Shown in pieces: positions 52,641-60,238 of a stretch of DNA of 64,000 bases. Source of the DNA: Bacillota bacterium (lineage in GTDB: Bacteria; Bacillota; Clostridia; Christensenellales; SZUA-584); assembly GCA_023459495.1 (NCBI GenBank), contig JAEWTL010000089.1:19916-83915 (forward strand). Reading direction: 5' to 3'. Each line of letters starts with the position of its first letter. Within the stretch, counting starts at the first letter, position 1. Below the pieces are notes generated by a model, which had not been told where the DNA came from, searched no databases, and worked only from the letters and a program-made list of their open reading frames with translations. The position numbers and the translations under genes are program-made.

Positions 52641-53207
52641 ATGAACTTGTTCAGGGCGGACAGAAATAAGCAGGCATATGGCGGTACGGTGCTTCGCATG
52701 GTGCTGATTGCCGCGGCATTTGGGGCCTTTTGGCTGATCCGTGTTCTCCTGTTTCCGCCAGCCAAATGGTATGGTACATTCTTCTGGCTTTTCGTGTTGT
52801 TGGCGTTGTATCTGGAGTTCGTTTGTTTCTGTGAGCTGATTTTCACCAGCGACAATCGAGAGAAAGAAGCCTTCCACACGGGAACCGAAAGGCTGAAATG
52901 GTCTCCTGTGGAGTGCGACATGCCGCGCATTCTTAAGCTGCTGCGGGATACCTGGCCGGATGGCGGAACAGAGTTGTATGTGCGCTACGACAACACCGCA
53001 TACCGCATCGGGGTAGTTTCCGATTATGACAAACAGCAGGGTTTCTTTGATCAGGCCTATGTGATCGACGACATGCAGTTTGCAACCGAGCAGGAGTTTC
53101 TGTCCTATCCGCTGAAGGACGGCGTCACCCTTGGCGAGATTTCGTCGCTTACCGTATTGTCTGCGGATGGTGTGGACCCTAAGCCGCTGCTTGACCGCTT
53201 TGGTTAG
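52641..53207 (+). CDS. Membrane protein of unknown function
   Basis: 188 residues. Two hydrophobic helices (about 18-37: VLIAAAFGAFWLIRVLLFPP; 45-65: FFWLFVLLALYLEFVCFCEL) are followed by a soluble domain of 120 residues (WSPVECDMPRILKLLRDTWP, YVRYDNTAYRIGVVSDYD), which I cannot assign. ATG 52641 has TTGGAGG 6 bases upstream; a TTG eight codons earlier would place that site inside the gene. It sits directly behind an 0A-box-like element. Confidence 0.75.
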   Translation: MNLFRADRNKQAYGGTVLRMVLIAAAFGAFWLIRVLLFPPAKWYGTFFWLFVLLALYLEFVCFCELIFTSDNREKEAFHTGTERLKWSPVECDMPRILKLLRDTWPDGGTELYVRYDNTAYRIGVVSDYDKQQGFFDQAYVIDDMQFATEQEFLSYPLKDGVTLGEISSLTVLSADGVDPKPLLDRFG

Positions 53208-53220
53208 AGGCGGCACCCCC

Positions 53221-53241
53221 AGAGCCTTCGGGCTCTTTTTT
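53221..53241 (+). terminator. Terminator after the 52641 gene
   Basis: AGAGCC-TTCG-GGCTCT, then TTTTT. Confidence 0.8.
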
Positions 53242-53259
53242 GTTGCAGGGTTTTTAGGG

Positions 53260-53822
53260 CGGTGGGGATGGCTGAATCCCCCAGTCGCCTGTCGACAGCC
53301 CCCGCCCCGGGGTCCCTGGAAAGCGAAGCTTTTTGGGGTGGTGCGCAAGGGGGCCTTTTGGTATGCGGCGTATTCGGCTTTGGCACGGCGCGTACGGGAG
53401 TCCGCGCCCTACGGGTATCGCGGCATGTCAGGTGTCGGCAGGCGGGCGACCACATATGGTCGCCCCTACAGGGTGGGAGGAGATAAGCGGTGCAAAGATT
53501 AGGGTGTAGGCAGGGCGGGGATGGAACCCCGCCCCTACAGTATGGCAAAATAAGCAGCTTGCAGATAAGGATAGCGGAAAGGTCGGGTGTTGCGGCAGGG
53601 CAGGCGATGGAGATTGAGCGATACAGAGCGGCGGTTTATCCGATGATCGCGGGGAGAGAAGCGCACGGGGCGGCATAAAGAGGCTTTCCGTTTTGGAGGC
53701 AGATGTCGGCGAAGTGACTGGTAAGGGGTTCTGATAACAAGAACGGTAGCCCCTCATCCGGCCTCCTTCGGCGGCCACCTTCTCCTCAGGAGAAGGCCTT
53801 GCCGAGTGCGCGGTTGACAAAT
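53260..53822. repeat. Repeat-dense region before the phage-type genes
   Basis: CCCCCAGTC element joined to a CCCGGGGTCC...TTTTTGGGG hairpin (53276-53345), GTACGGGAGTCCGCGCCC with CTACGGG (53391-53415), palindrome A (GGCGACCACATATGGTCGCC, 53445-53464), GGCGGGGATGGAACCCCGCC (53515-53534) and a CCTCATCCGGCCTCCTTCGG element (53753-53772). A 62-codon frame ending at 53678 has no supporting evidence. Confidence 0.65.
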
Positions 53823-53843
53823 GGAAGTTGAGAGGAGAATGCG

Positions 53844-54179
53844 ATGGAGATCATTGGATTGGGCGCGGCGCTGGGGATGCTGATTGCCGCGGCGTGTGTG
53901 ATGTGTTACCGAAAGGGCGTGAGGGACGGGATGGCTGCCGGAAAGGGAGAATGCCCTAGTCGCCTGTCGGCGACAGCCCCCGCTCCGGGGTCCCCGAAAA
54001 GCGCAGCTTTTTGGGGCGGCAAGCAAGGGGGCCTTTCAGGAGACCGGAAGGGCTTTGGGAATGGCAAGCCGGCGGCGGGTGACGACGAGGCGGCGATGAT
54101 GATGCGGCGGTATGAGGCGATTCTTAGCTATGACCCCTACAACCAGAAGGCGGCGATGTCCGAGGGTGAGCGCATATGA
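53844..54179 (+). CDS. Small membrane protein with a repeat element inside its coding sequence
   Basis: 111 residues. One N-terminal membrane helix (IIGLGAALGMLIAAACVMCY) followed by a short basic stretch. Residues about 37-65 (CPSRLSATAPAPGSPKSAAF) are encoded by the same dispersed element found between genes at 53276-53345, here kept in frame. The C-terminus (AAMMMRRYEAILSYDPYNQK) resembles a small phage-encoded protein preceding portal genes. GAGAGGAG precedes the ATG; the stop overlaps the portal start by 4 bp, so the two are translationally coupled. Function unknown. Confidence 0.65.
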   Translation: MEIIGLGAALGMLIAAACVMCYRKGVRDGMAAGKGECPSRLSATAPAPGSPKSAAFWGGKQGGLSGDRKGFGNGKPAAGDDEAAMMMRRYEAILSYDPYNQKAAMSEGERI

Positions 54180-57067
54180 ACACGACTGAGATTTGGCGGC
54201 AATATGAGCAGGGCGTGGACTACAAGACGCGCATCGGGCTGTACCGCACGGTGGACCTGAATGAGCGGTTCTACGCGGGCGACCAGTGGGTGGGCGTGCC
54301 GCACGAGGGGCTGCCTACGCCGGTGGTCAACTTCATCCGGTACGCGTCGGCATGGAAGATCGCGGCGGTATCGGAGCGCCGGCTGGCGTTGCGGTTCTTC
54401 GCGGAGGGCGTCAACGACGACAGCGGCGATATCAGCATCTACGCGCGGCAGGTGTCCGACTACTGCGATACGCTGTGGGAACGGCTGCGCATGGACTATG
54501 TGTCCAAGGAGGGCCTGAAGCAGGCCGCCATCACCGGCGACTATGTGCAGTACTTCTACTGGGACCCGGAACTGAACACGGGGCAGGCGGTGACGGGCGA
54601 TATCGCCACACAGCTGATCGACAACGTGAACTATTATCCCGGCAATCCCAACACGCCGGACGTGCAGAGCCAGCCGTATATCATTCTGGCGTTTCGGGAG
54701 ATGGTGGACGCGGTGCGCGAGGAGGCCAAGCGCAACGGCTGCGACCCGCGCGAGATCGTGCCGGATGAGGAGACCGAGTATACCGCGGGCGACCGGGGCA
54801 AGGTGGAGATGGACGGCGGCGGCAAGTGCAACGTGCTGCTGAAGATGTACCGCAAGGACGGGCGCATATGGTGCGAGAAGGCGACGCGCTCCGGGGTGGT
54901 GCAGCCGCCCAAGGATACGCGGCTGACCCGGTATCCCGTGGCGCTGATGAACTGGGATACGCGCAAAAACTGCTGCCACGGCGTGGCCGAGGTGACCGGG
55001 CTGATCCCGAACCAGGTGTACGTCAACAAGATCATGGCGCTCTCGCAGCTCTCGCAGATGCAGATGAGCTTTCCCAAGGTGGTGTACGACCGCACCCGCA
55101 TCCGCGAGTGGACCAACAAGGTGGCGGGCGCGATCCCGGTCAACGGCGATATCGGCGGCGCGGCGCAGTACCTGACTCCGCCCGGTATGGCCTACGACGC
55201 GTGGCGCGGGCTGGATGCCACGCTGGACAAGACCATGCGCATGATGGGCGCGAACGACGTGACACTGGGCAGCATCCGCAACCCGGACAACACCTCGGCG
55301 TTCATCGCGGCGCGGGACGCTGCCATGGTGCCGCTGCAGGCGCAGCAGGAGCGGTTCTATGCGTTTGTGGAGGACATTGGTCTGGTCTGGCTCGATTTCA
55401 TCCGCAGCTTCTATACGGGCGGGCGCATGATTCCGGTCGTGAAGGACGGCGTGCGGCTGTATGTGACGCTGCCCGACGGCGCGCTGGACGAGTACGCGAT
55501 GCGCCTGAAGGTGGAGGTGGGGCCGTCCACCATGTGGAGCGAGATTCAGGTGCTGCAGACGCTGGACAACCTGCTAAAGGGCGGCAAGATCACATTGAAG
55601 CAGTATCTGGAGCGGCTGCCCGACGGGCACATCCCCATGAAGCAGGAGCTGCTGGACGAAGCGGCTACCGCGGAACAGGGCGGCGGCGGTCCGCAGGGCG
55701 CGGGCGGCGGTGGTCAGGCCGGTATGGCGCAGGCGATGATGGCAAAGATGGCGGGAGCGGGGCAGGCGCAACCTTCATCCGGCGCGGCGATATCAGGAGC
55801 GGGTCCGGCAGATGCGGCAGGCGGTAAGTCGGGCGGTCTGGGAAGCCCGCCCCTACGGAACGCTGAGGCTGGCGGCGGACAGCTGGCGGCGATATTAAAG
55901 CTGGTGCAGGCAGGCGCGCAGAGCGGTGATGTGAAGCCGGATGCGGCGCAGGCGGTCGGCAAGCTGGCGCAGAGCGGTGCGGGTGTGCAGGAGATCGTGC
56001 AGGCGCTGATGGAAGCGGCACGGCAAGGGCAGGTATCGCAGAAGTTTTTGGCGGCGCTTGCGCAGGCGGTGCAGGGCATGAGCGACGCGGCAACGTCGGG
56101 CGCGGGGCAGGCGCAACCCTCATCCGGCGCAGCGATATCAGGAGCGGGTCCGGCGGATGCGGCGGGCGTTAAGCCGGGCGGTCTGGGAAGCCCGCCCCTA
56201 CGGAACGCTGAGGCTGGCGGTGGACAGCTGGCGGCAATATTGAAGCTGGTGCAGGCGGGGGCGCAGAGCGGTGATGTGAAGCCGGGTGCGGCGCAGGCGG
56301 TCGGCAAGCTGGCGCAGAGCGGTGCGGGTGTGCAGGAGATCGTGCAGGCGCTGATGGAAGCGTCACGGCAGGGACAGGTATCGCAGAAGTTTTTGGCGGC
56401 GCTGGCACAGGCGGTGCAGGGCATGAGCGATGCGGCAACGTCGGGCGCGGGACAGGCGCAACCCTCATCCGGCGCGGCGATATCAGGAGCGGGTCCGGCA
56501 GATGCGTCAGGCGGTAAGTCGGGCGGTCTGGGAAGCCCGCCCCTACGGAACGCTGTATCGGCGGCACAAGTCAGCGCGGGTCCGACTGCGGCAAGGAACG
56601 GTCAAGACCGTTCCCTACAGGGAGCCGGTAATCTGGCGGCAGGTGCGAAGCGCATGTCGAAACGGGCGGTAGCACCGGGGATGAATATCAAACGAAAGGC
56701 GGAAAAGGCAATGGGTATTGAACCGAATGGAAAGGCTATGGGCAGCGCGGCGCAGGCTGGTGGCGTGCAGTCTGCGGGCGGAGCGCAGGATGGCAAGGCG
56801 ATGCTGGCGGCGCTGATGTCGCTGCTGCAGGAGGGCGTGCAGTCGGGCGACGTGGATGCGGATGTGCCGGCGGTAATTGAAAAGCTGATTGCGTCGGGTG
56901 CGGACGCGGCGGCAGTGCTTGAAGCGCTGAAGCAGGCGGTGGAAGCGGGCAAGGTGTCGCCGCTGATGGTGGCCAAGGCCGAGAAGCTGGTGAACGCTCC
57001 GGCAGCGGAAGAGGCGACGGACCGGACGCAGATTCTGCGCGGGAACAGGAATCAGCTGGTGCAGTGA
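54176..57067 (+). CDS. Phage portal-like protein with long repetitive C-terminal extension
   Basis: 963 residues, longer than usual portals because of the tail. Residues 1-about 480 read as a portal protein: GLYRTVDLNERFYAGDQWVG, NFIRYASAWKIAAVSERRLA, GLIPNQVYVNKIMALSQLSQ, AYDAWRGLDATLDKTMRMMG and NTSAFIAARDAAMVPLQ. The C-terminal half holds 115-residue tandem units (QLAAILKLVQAGAQSGDVKP and similar), two full, one partial and one diverged, each with an in-frame segment GLGSPPLRNA derived from the intergenic palindrome family. Neither terminase, protease, capsid nor tail genes follow. It is thus an orphan or degraded prophage gene that is still open. Confidence 0.78.
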   Translation: MNTTEIWRQYEQGVDYKTRIGLYRTVDLNERFYAGDQWVGVPHEGLPTPVVNFIRYASAWKIAAVSERRLALRFFAEGVNDDSGDISIYARQVSDYCDTLWERLRMDYVSKEGLKQAAITGDYVQYFYWDPELNTGQAVTGDIATQLIDNVNYYPGNPNTPDVQSQPYIILAFREMVDAVREEAKRNGCDPREIVPDEETEYTAGDRGKVEMDGGGKCNVLLKMYRKDGRIWCEKATRSGVVQPPKDTRLTRYPVALMNWDTRKNCCHGVAEVTGLIPNQVYVNKIMALSQLSQMQMSFPKVVYDRTRIREWTNKVAGAIPVNGDIGGAAQYLTPPGMAYDAWRGLDATLDKTMRMMGANDVTLGSIRNPDNTSAFIAARDAAMVPLQAQQERFYAFVEDIGLVWLDFIRSFYTGGRMIPVVKDGVRLYVTLPDGALDEYAMRLKVEVGPSTMWSEIQVLQTLDNLLKGGKITLKQYLERLPDGHIPMKQELLDEAATAEQGGGGPQGAGGGGQAGMAQAMMAKMAGAGQAQPSSGAAISGAGPADAAGGKSGGLGSPPLRNAEAGGGQLAAILKLVQAGAQSGDVKPDAAQAVGKLAQSGAGVQEIVQALMEAARQGQVSQKFLAALAQAVQGMSDAATSGAGQAQPSSGAAISGAGPADAAGVKPGGLGSPPLRNAEAGGGQLAAILKLVQAGAQSGDVKPGAAQAVGKLAQSGAGVQEIVQALMEASRQGQVSQKFLAALAQAVQGMSDAATSGAGQAQPSSGAAISGAGPADASGGKSGGLGSPPLRNAVSAAQVSAGPTAARNGQDRSLQGAGNLAAGAKRMSKRAVAPGMNIKRKAEKAMGIEPNGKAMGSAAQAGGVQSAGGAQDGKAMLAALMSLLQEGVQSGDVDADVPAVIEKLIASGADAAAVLEALKQAVEAGKVSPLMVAKAEKLVNAPAAEEATDRTQILRGNRNQLVQ
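55752..56560 (+). repeat. 345-bp tandem repeats in the portal-like gene
   Basis: The marker CAACCYTCATCCGGCGC recurs at 55769, 56114 and 56459, exactly 345 bp (115 codons) apart. Units differ at only a few bases. Each contains GGGCGGTCTGGGAAGCCCGC followed by CCCTACGG (55832-55858, 56177-56203, 56522-56548), a copy of the dispersed intergenic palindrome. A B palindrome (GGAACGGTCAAGACCGTTCC, 56595-56614) lies just after. Confidence 0.88.
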
Positions 57068-57102
57068 GGCAGGGAATAATGAATAGTGAATAGTGAACAA
57101 TG

Positions 57103-57131
57103 GGCGGCGGGCGCGGGCTCTGCCGCCTTTT
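57103..57131 (+). terminator. Terminator after the portal-like gene
   Basis: Recurring 3' cassette: GAATAATGAATAGTGAATAG, then GGCGGC...GCCGCC and TTTT. Confidence 0.7.
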
Positions 57132-57149
57132 GTTGTGGGCTGGTGGCTT

Positions 57150-57345
57150 TGAAGGCTGTGGAATGGATTGCTTCGTCGCGCCGATCCTCGCAAAGTCGGC
57201 GGGGAGAGCGCCGGTGTAATAATTGCGGGCTATGGCGGCGGTTGGGGCTGTGGTCTGGATTGCCGCGTCGGCTGCGCCTCCTCGCAATGACGGCGGGAGA
57301 GGCTTTGCTGTTGGCGGGCGACCACACAGGGCCGCCCCTACGGGT
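57150..57345. repeat. C elements and palindrome A
   Basis: GGATTGCTTCGTCGCGCCGA (57164-57183), a second C unit (GGATTGCCGCGTCGGCTGCG, 57257-57276, with CTCGCAATGACGG after it) and palindrome A variant GGGCGACCACACAGGGCCGC (57317-57336). Confidence 0.6.
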
Positions 57346-57499
57346 ATCGGATTGGTTAAGGACTACAGGTGATCCGTCGCTTGACTGTTGCAAGGGGGCA
57401 TTTTGCAGGGGGTTCTGGAGGGGCATCGATTAGTTGATAATATATAGGCGTTATGATAATATATTACTGGTAATCATGAATCGCGGCGGGGAGGATATG

Positions 57500-58189
57500 A
57501 TGGAATCGAAACCTTTGTGGCTCCTGTCTCAGAAACTGCGTGTGCCTGCCGGTATTATTCATGCAATATTTCCTTTGCTGTGTTGGGCGCTGTTGATTTT
57601 CAGGTGGAAAGGCTATTGGCTGACCGAACCATGGATGGTAGCGGTCATTGTCGTATACTATGTTTTTGCGGCTGCCTACTTATTCTTTATGTATACCACC
57701 CGCGTACAGGTTTTTGCGATTGTCGGACTGTTTCTGGCGCTGATAGCCAGCCTTTTCATGTGGATACCGTATCACTGGTTTCTGGCGGAGCTGATGGTAC
57801 CGGCGCTGTTCATGGCTTTCTACAACCGGAAAAAGACATATACCGCCGCTACCGCTTTTACGGTAATAGTCGGCGTTATTGCGGCAATTGTCATTGGGAT
57901 CGCTCTGCTCACCAGGAGTTTGGGGCCTGAGCAATATACCTATTATCCATCGCCTGACGGCCGTTATGTGGCGCTTGAACGTGGAACCCAATCGATTGGC
58001 GGAAAGGATGACGTCCTCTTATGCCGCGTGGAAGGCCCCCTTCTGGTTTCAGAACGGACGATTTACCGGGGACTTAAAGCCGACTTTGGCGGTAATATTG
58101 AATGGCTGGATCAAAATATGATACTCATTTATGGCGAGAAGATGGATCCGTTTAAAGACAATGCAATAATCAGGAGGGTTGAAGGCTGA
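57500..58189 (+). CDS. Polytopic membrane protein with external C-terminal domain, unknown function
   Basis: 229 residues. Five hydrophobic helices in residues about 15-140 (for example GIIHAIFPLLCWALLIF, MVAVIVVYYVFAAAYLFFMY, FTVIVGVIAAIVIGIALLT), then an extracytoplasmic beta-rich tail with YPSPDGRYVALERG, VLLCRVEGPLLVSERTIYRG and IEWLDQNMILIYGEK, resembling the DUF5412-like repeat in other Firmicute membrane proteins. ATG 57500 has GGGGAGG 5 bases upstream. Followed by a G+C hairpin and a TTTTTT run near 58240. Its role cannot be stated. Confidence 0.75.
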   Translation: MESKPLWLLSQKLRVPAGIIHAIFPLLCWALLIFRWKGYWLTEPWMVAVIVVYYVFAAAYLFFMYTTRVQVFAIVGLFLALIASLFMWIPYHWFLAELMVPALFMAFYNRKKTYTAATAFTVIVGVIAAIVIGIALLTRSLGPEQYTYYPSPDGRYVALERGTQSIGGKDDVLLCRVEGPLLVSERTIYRGLKADFGGNIEWLDQNMILIYGEKMDPFKDNAIIRRVEG

Positions 58190-58343
58190 AATAAGCGTTA
58201 AGTATCGTGAACGGGGCGGCGGGGTGAGAAGAACTCTGTCGCTTTTTTGTTCAGCGGGGTTGCAGGGGGACACTGGATTGCTTCGTCGGCTGCGCCTCGC
58301 AATGACGGAGGGAGAGGCTTTGCTGTGGGCGGGCGACCCAAGG

Positions 58344-59634
58344 TGTATAGTGCAGTAACATAGGTAACAGAAAGTGCAAGGACATAGGTAACAGTTTTCA
58401 TATAAAATAAGAGGCATTAAGGACGGAAAAAAGGAGCGCCAGATATGCCTTGGAAAGAGAAAACTGTGGAGAAATTGCATGAGGAGTTTGTCATAGCTGC
58501 AAAGCAAGGGGATACAAGTTTCAAATATCTGTGTAAGGCATACGGCATAAGCCGAAAGACGGGATACAAATGGCTTGCCCGATATGAGAGTGAAGAGCCT
58601 ATGGCAAACAGAAGCAGCAGGCCGCACAGCAGCCCCAACCGGACATCGGAAACCATAGAAAAGGCTATTGTGTTGGAAAGGGTAGCACATCCCGGATGGG
58701 GAGCTGCTAAACTGCATGAAGTCATGCAGGGTGAAGGGCTCGCAGTGCCAAGCGTGCGGACGATTAACAATATCTTGAAGCGGAATGGATGCATCAGTAG
58801 GGAAGCGAGTCTGAATCATAGGCCATTTAAACGATTTGAACGTGAAGTATGCAATGATTTGTGGCAGGCAGATTTCAAAGGTGATTTTGCATTAATGGAT
58901 GGTTCGCGCTGTTTTCCGCTGACGATACTGGATGATCATTCAAGGTATGCGATAAGAGTAGAGGCGAAGGCGAGAATAGAAGGTGTTAAGGATAGTTTTG
59001 AGGCAGCATTTCGTGAGCATGGGAAACCAAGAGAGCTGCTGACAGACAACGGGGCCTGCTTTGCGGGATTCAAAGGAGGGTATACACAATTTGAGCGATG
59101 GCTGATGGATCACGATATACTCCCGATTCATGGGCGTGTCAGACACCCGCAAACACAGGGGAAGATAGAAAGATTCCATCGAGCAATGAAAGACGAGCTG
59201 TTGAAATGGCAGGAATTTAAAGTTCTAGACGAGGCCGGAGCAGCGCTGAACCATTGGCGTTACGAATACAACCATATGCGTCCGCATGCAGCATTAGGGA
59301 TGAGGAAACCGGCGGATGTGTATACAAAGAGCATGCGCGAATATGAAGAAAAAGTGCCCGCATACGAATACAGCGGGCTATGGCACATGTGTAAAGTGAA
59401 CAATTGGGGATACCTGAGATATATGGATTTTAGGTTGTTTTTGAGCGAGACGTTTGCCGATACATATCTGGAAGTCCGCTCATCAGAGGACAGGATTCTG
59501 CAAGTTTGCTATCGTGGTTTTGTCATTGCAGACATTGATGCAGCAAGCGCCAAAACCGCAAAACGGATAGCGAGACGTCTGTAAAACTGTCACCTATGTC
59601 TCTTCACAAAGTGTTACCCATGTTGCTCTTTACA
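58344..59634 (+). mobile_element. IS481-family insertion sequence, complete, with 6-bp target duplication
   Basis: 1291 bp. Ends are TGTATAG and CTTTACA; the terminal inverted repeats run about 50 bp with gaps and include ACATAGGTAACAG on the left and CTGTCACCTATGT / GTTACCCATGT on the right, each end having two such blocks. CCAAGG flanks both sides (58338-58343 and 59635-59640). Removing the element and one copy restores a perfect A palindrome (GGCGACCCAAGGTCGCC). The single transposase frame is intact. Confidence 0.88.
58445..59584 (+). CDS. IS481-family transposase
   Basis: 379 residues. N-terminal helix-turn-helix (YLCKAYGISRKTGYKWLARY), HTH-like linker (VRTINNILKRNGCISRE), then an rve integrase core with DDE residues: WQADFKGDF (Asp), LLTDNGACF (Asp) and GKIERFHRAMKDELL (Glu, 35 residues later in the QTQGKIERFHR context). 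YNHMRPHAALGMRKPADVY is the standard C-terminal signature of IS481/IS3-type enzymes. AAAGGAG precedes the ATG. No internal frameshift, unlike IS3. Likely active, as ends and frame are intact. Confidence 0.92.
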   Translation: MPWKEKTVEKLHEEFVIAAKQGDTSFKYLCKAYGISRKTGYKWLARYESEEPMANRSSRPHSSPNRTSETIEKAIVLERVAHPGWGAAKLHEVMQGEGLAVPSVRTINNILKRNGCISREASLNHRPFKRFEREVCNDLWQADFKGDFALMDGSRCFPLTILDDHSRYAIRVEAKARIEGVKDSFEAAFREHGKPRELLTDNGACFAGFKGGYTQFERWLMDHDILPIHGRVRHPQTQGKIERFHRAMKDELLKWQEFKVLDEAGAALNHWRYEYNHMRPHAALGMRKPADVYTKSMREYEEKVPAYEYSGLWHMCKVNNWGYLRYMDFRLFLSETFADTYLEVRSSEDRILQVCYRGFVIADIDAASAKTAKRIARRL

Positions 59635-60010
59635 CCAAGGTCGCCCCTACAGATTGACGGGACAACCGGAAACTTGTAGGGAACGGTCTTGACCGTTCCG
59701 ACGGTGGCGTGGAATAATGACGGGCTCGCGGGCGGCCACGCAGGGCCGCCCCTACAGGTACATGGGTATTAAGGCGCGAAGGTGGCGGTAGTTGGGGCTG
59801 TGGTTTGGATTGCCGCGGTCGCTGCGCTCCCTCGCAATGACGGTGGGACGAGGTGCTGCGTTGTGCTGTGCATCCTCATCCGTCCTGACGGGCACCTTCC
59901 CCCAGGGGAAGGCTTTTGGATTGCGGAAAAGCGCGGAGACGGCGGCCTTTTGCCATGGAATGATGCGGGGCGAGGTTTTGTGTGGATTGCTTCGCTTTGC
60001 TCGCAATGAC
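59635..60010. repeat. Repeat cluster after the insertion sequence
   Basis: The right half of the split A palindrome (59635-59652), B (59680-59699), a GGCGGCCACGCAGGGCCGCC palindrome (59732-59751), element C (59804-59844), a CATCCTCATCCGTCCTGACG element (59870-59889) and a second C (59982-60010). Confidence 0.65.
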
Positions 60011-60238
60011 GGTAGGTGGATGACCCGGCAATCAGCAAAATTTCGGACATGACGGAGGCTGACGATACGGATTGATGATGCGATTATGTGATTCTAAACA
60101 GATTGTTCGGAGAAATTTCTGTTAAGAGGGTAGCGGGACGCGCAAAAATAAGGTATACTGAACAACTGCGGCAGGCATAATATGCGGGCGCAATGCATGA
60201 AAACAATGGATTATTAACCGGAGGAGACGGAAAATTAT

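Noticed and set aside
53490..53678. 62-codon frame that might be a phage gene remnant
   Set aside because: Its first half is a dispersed repeat, there is no ribosome site, and I recognise no family.
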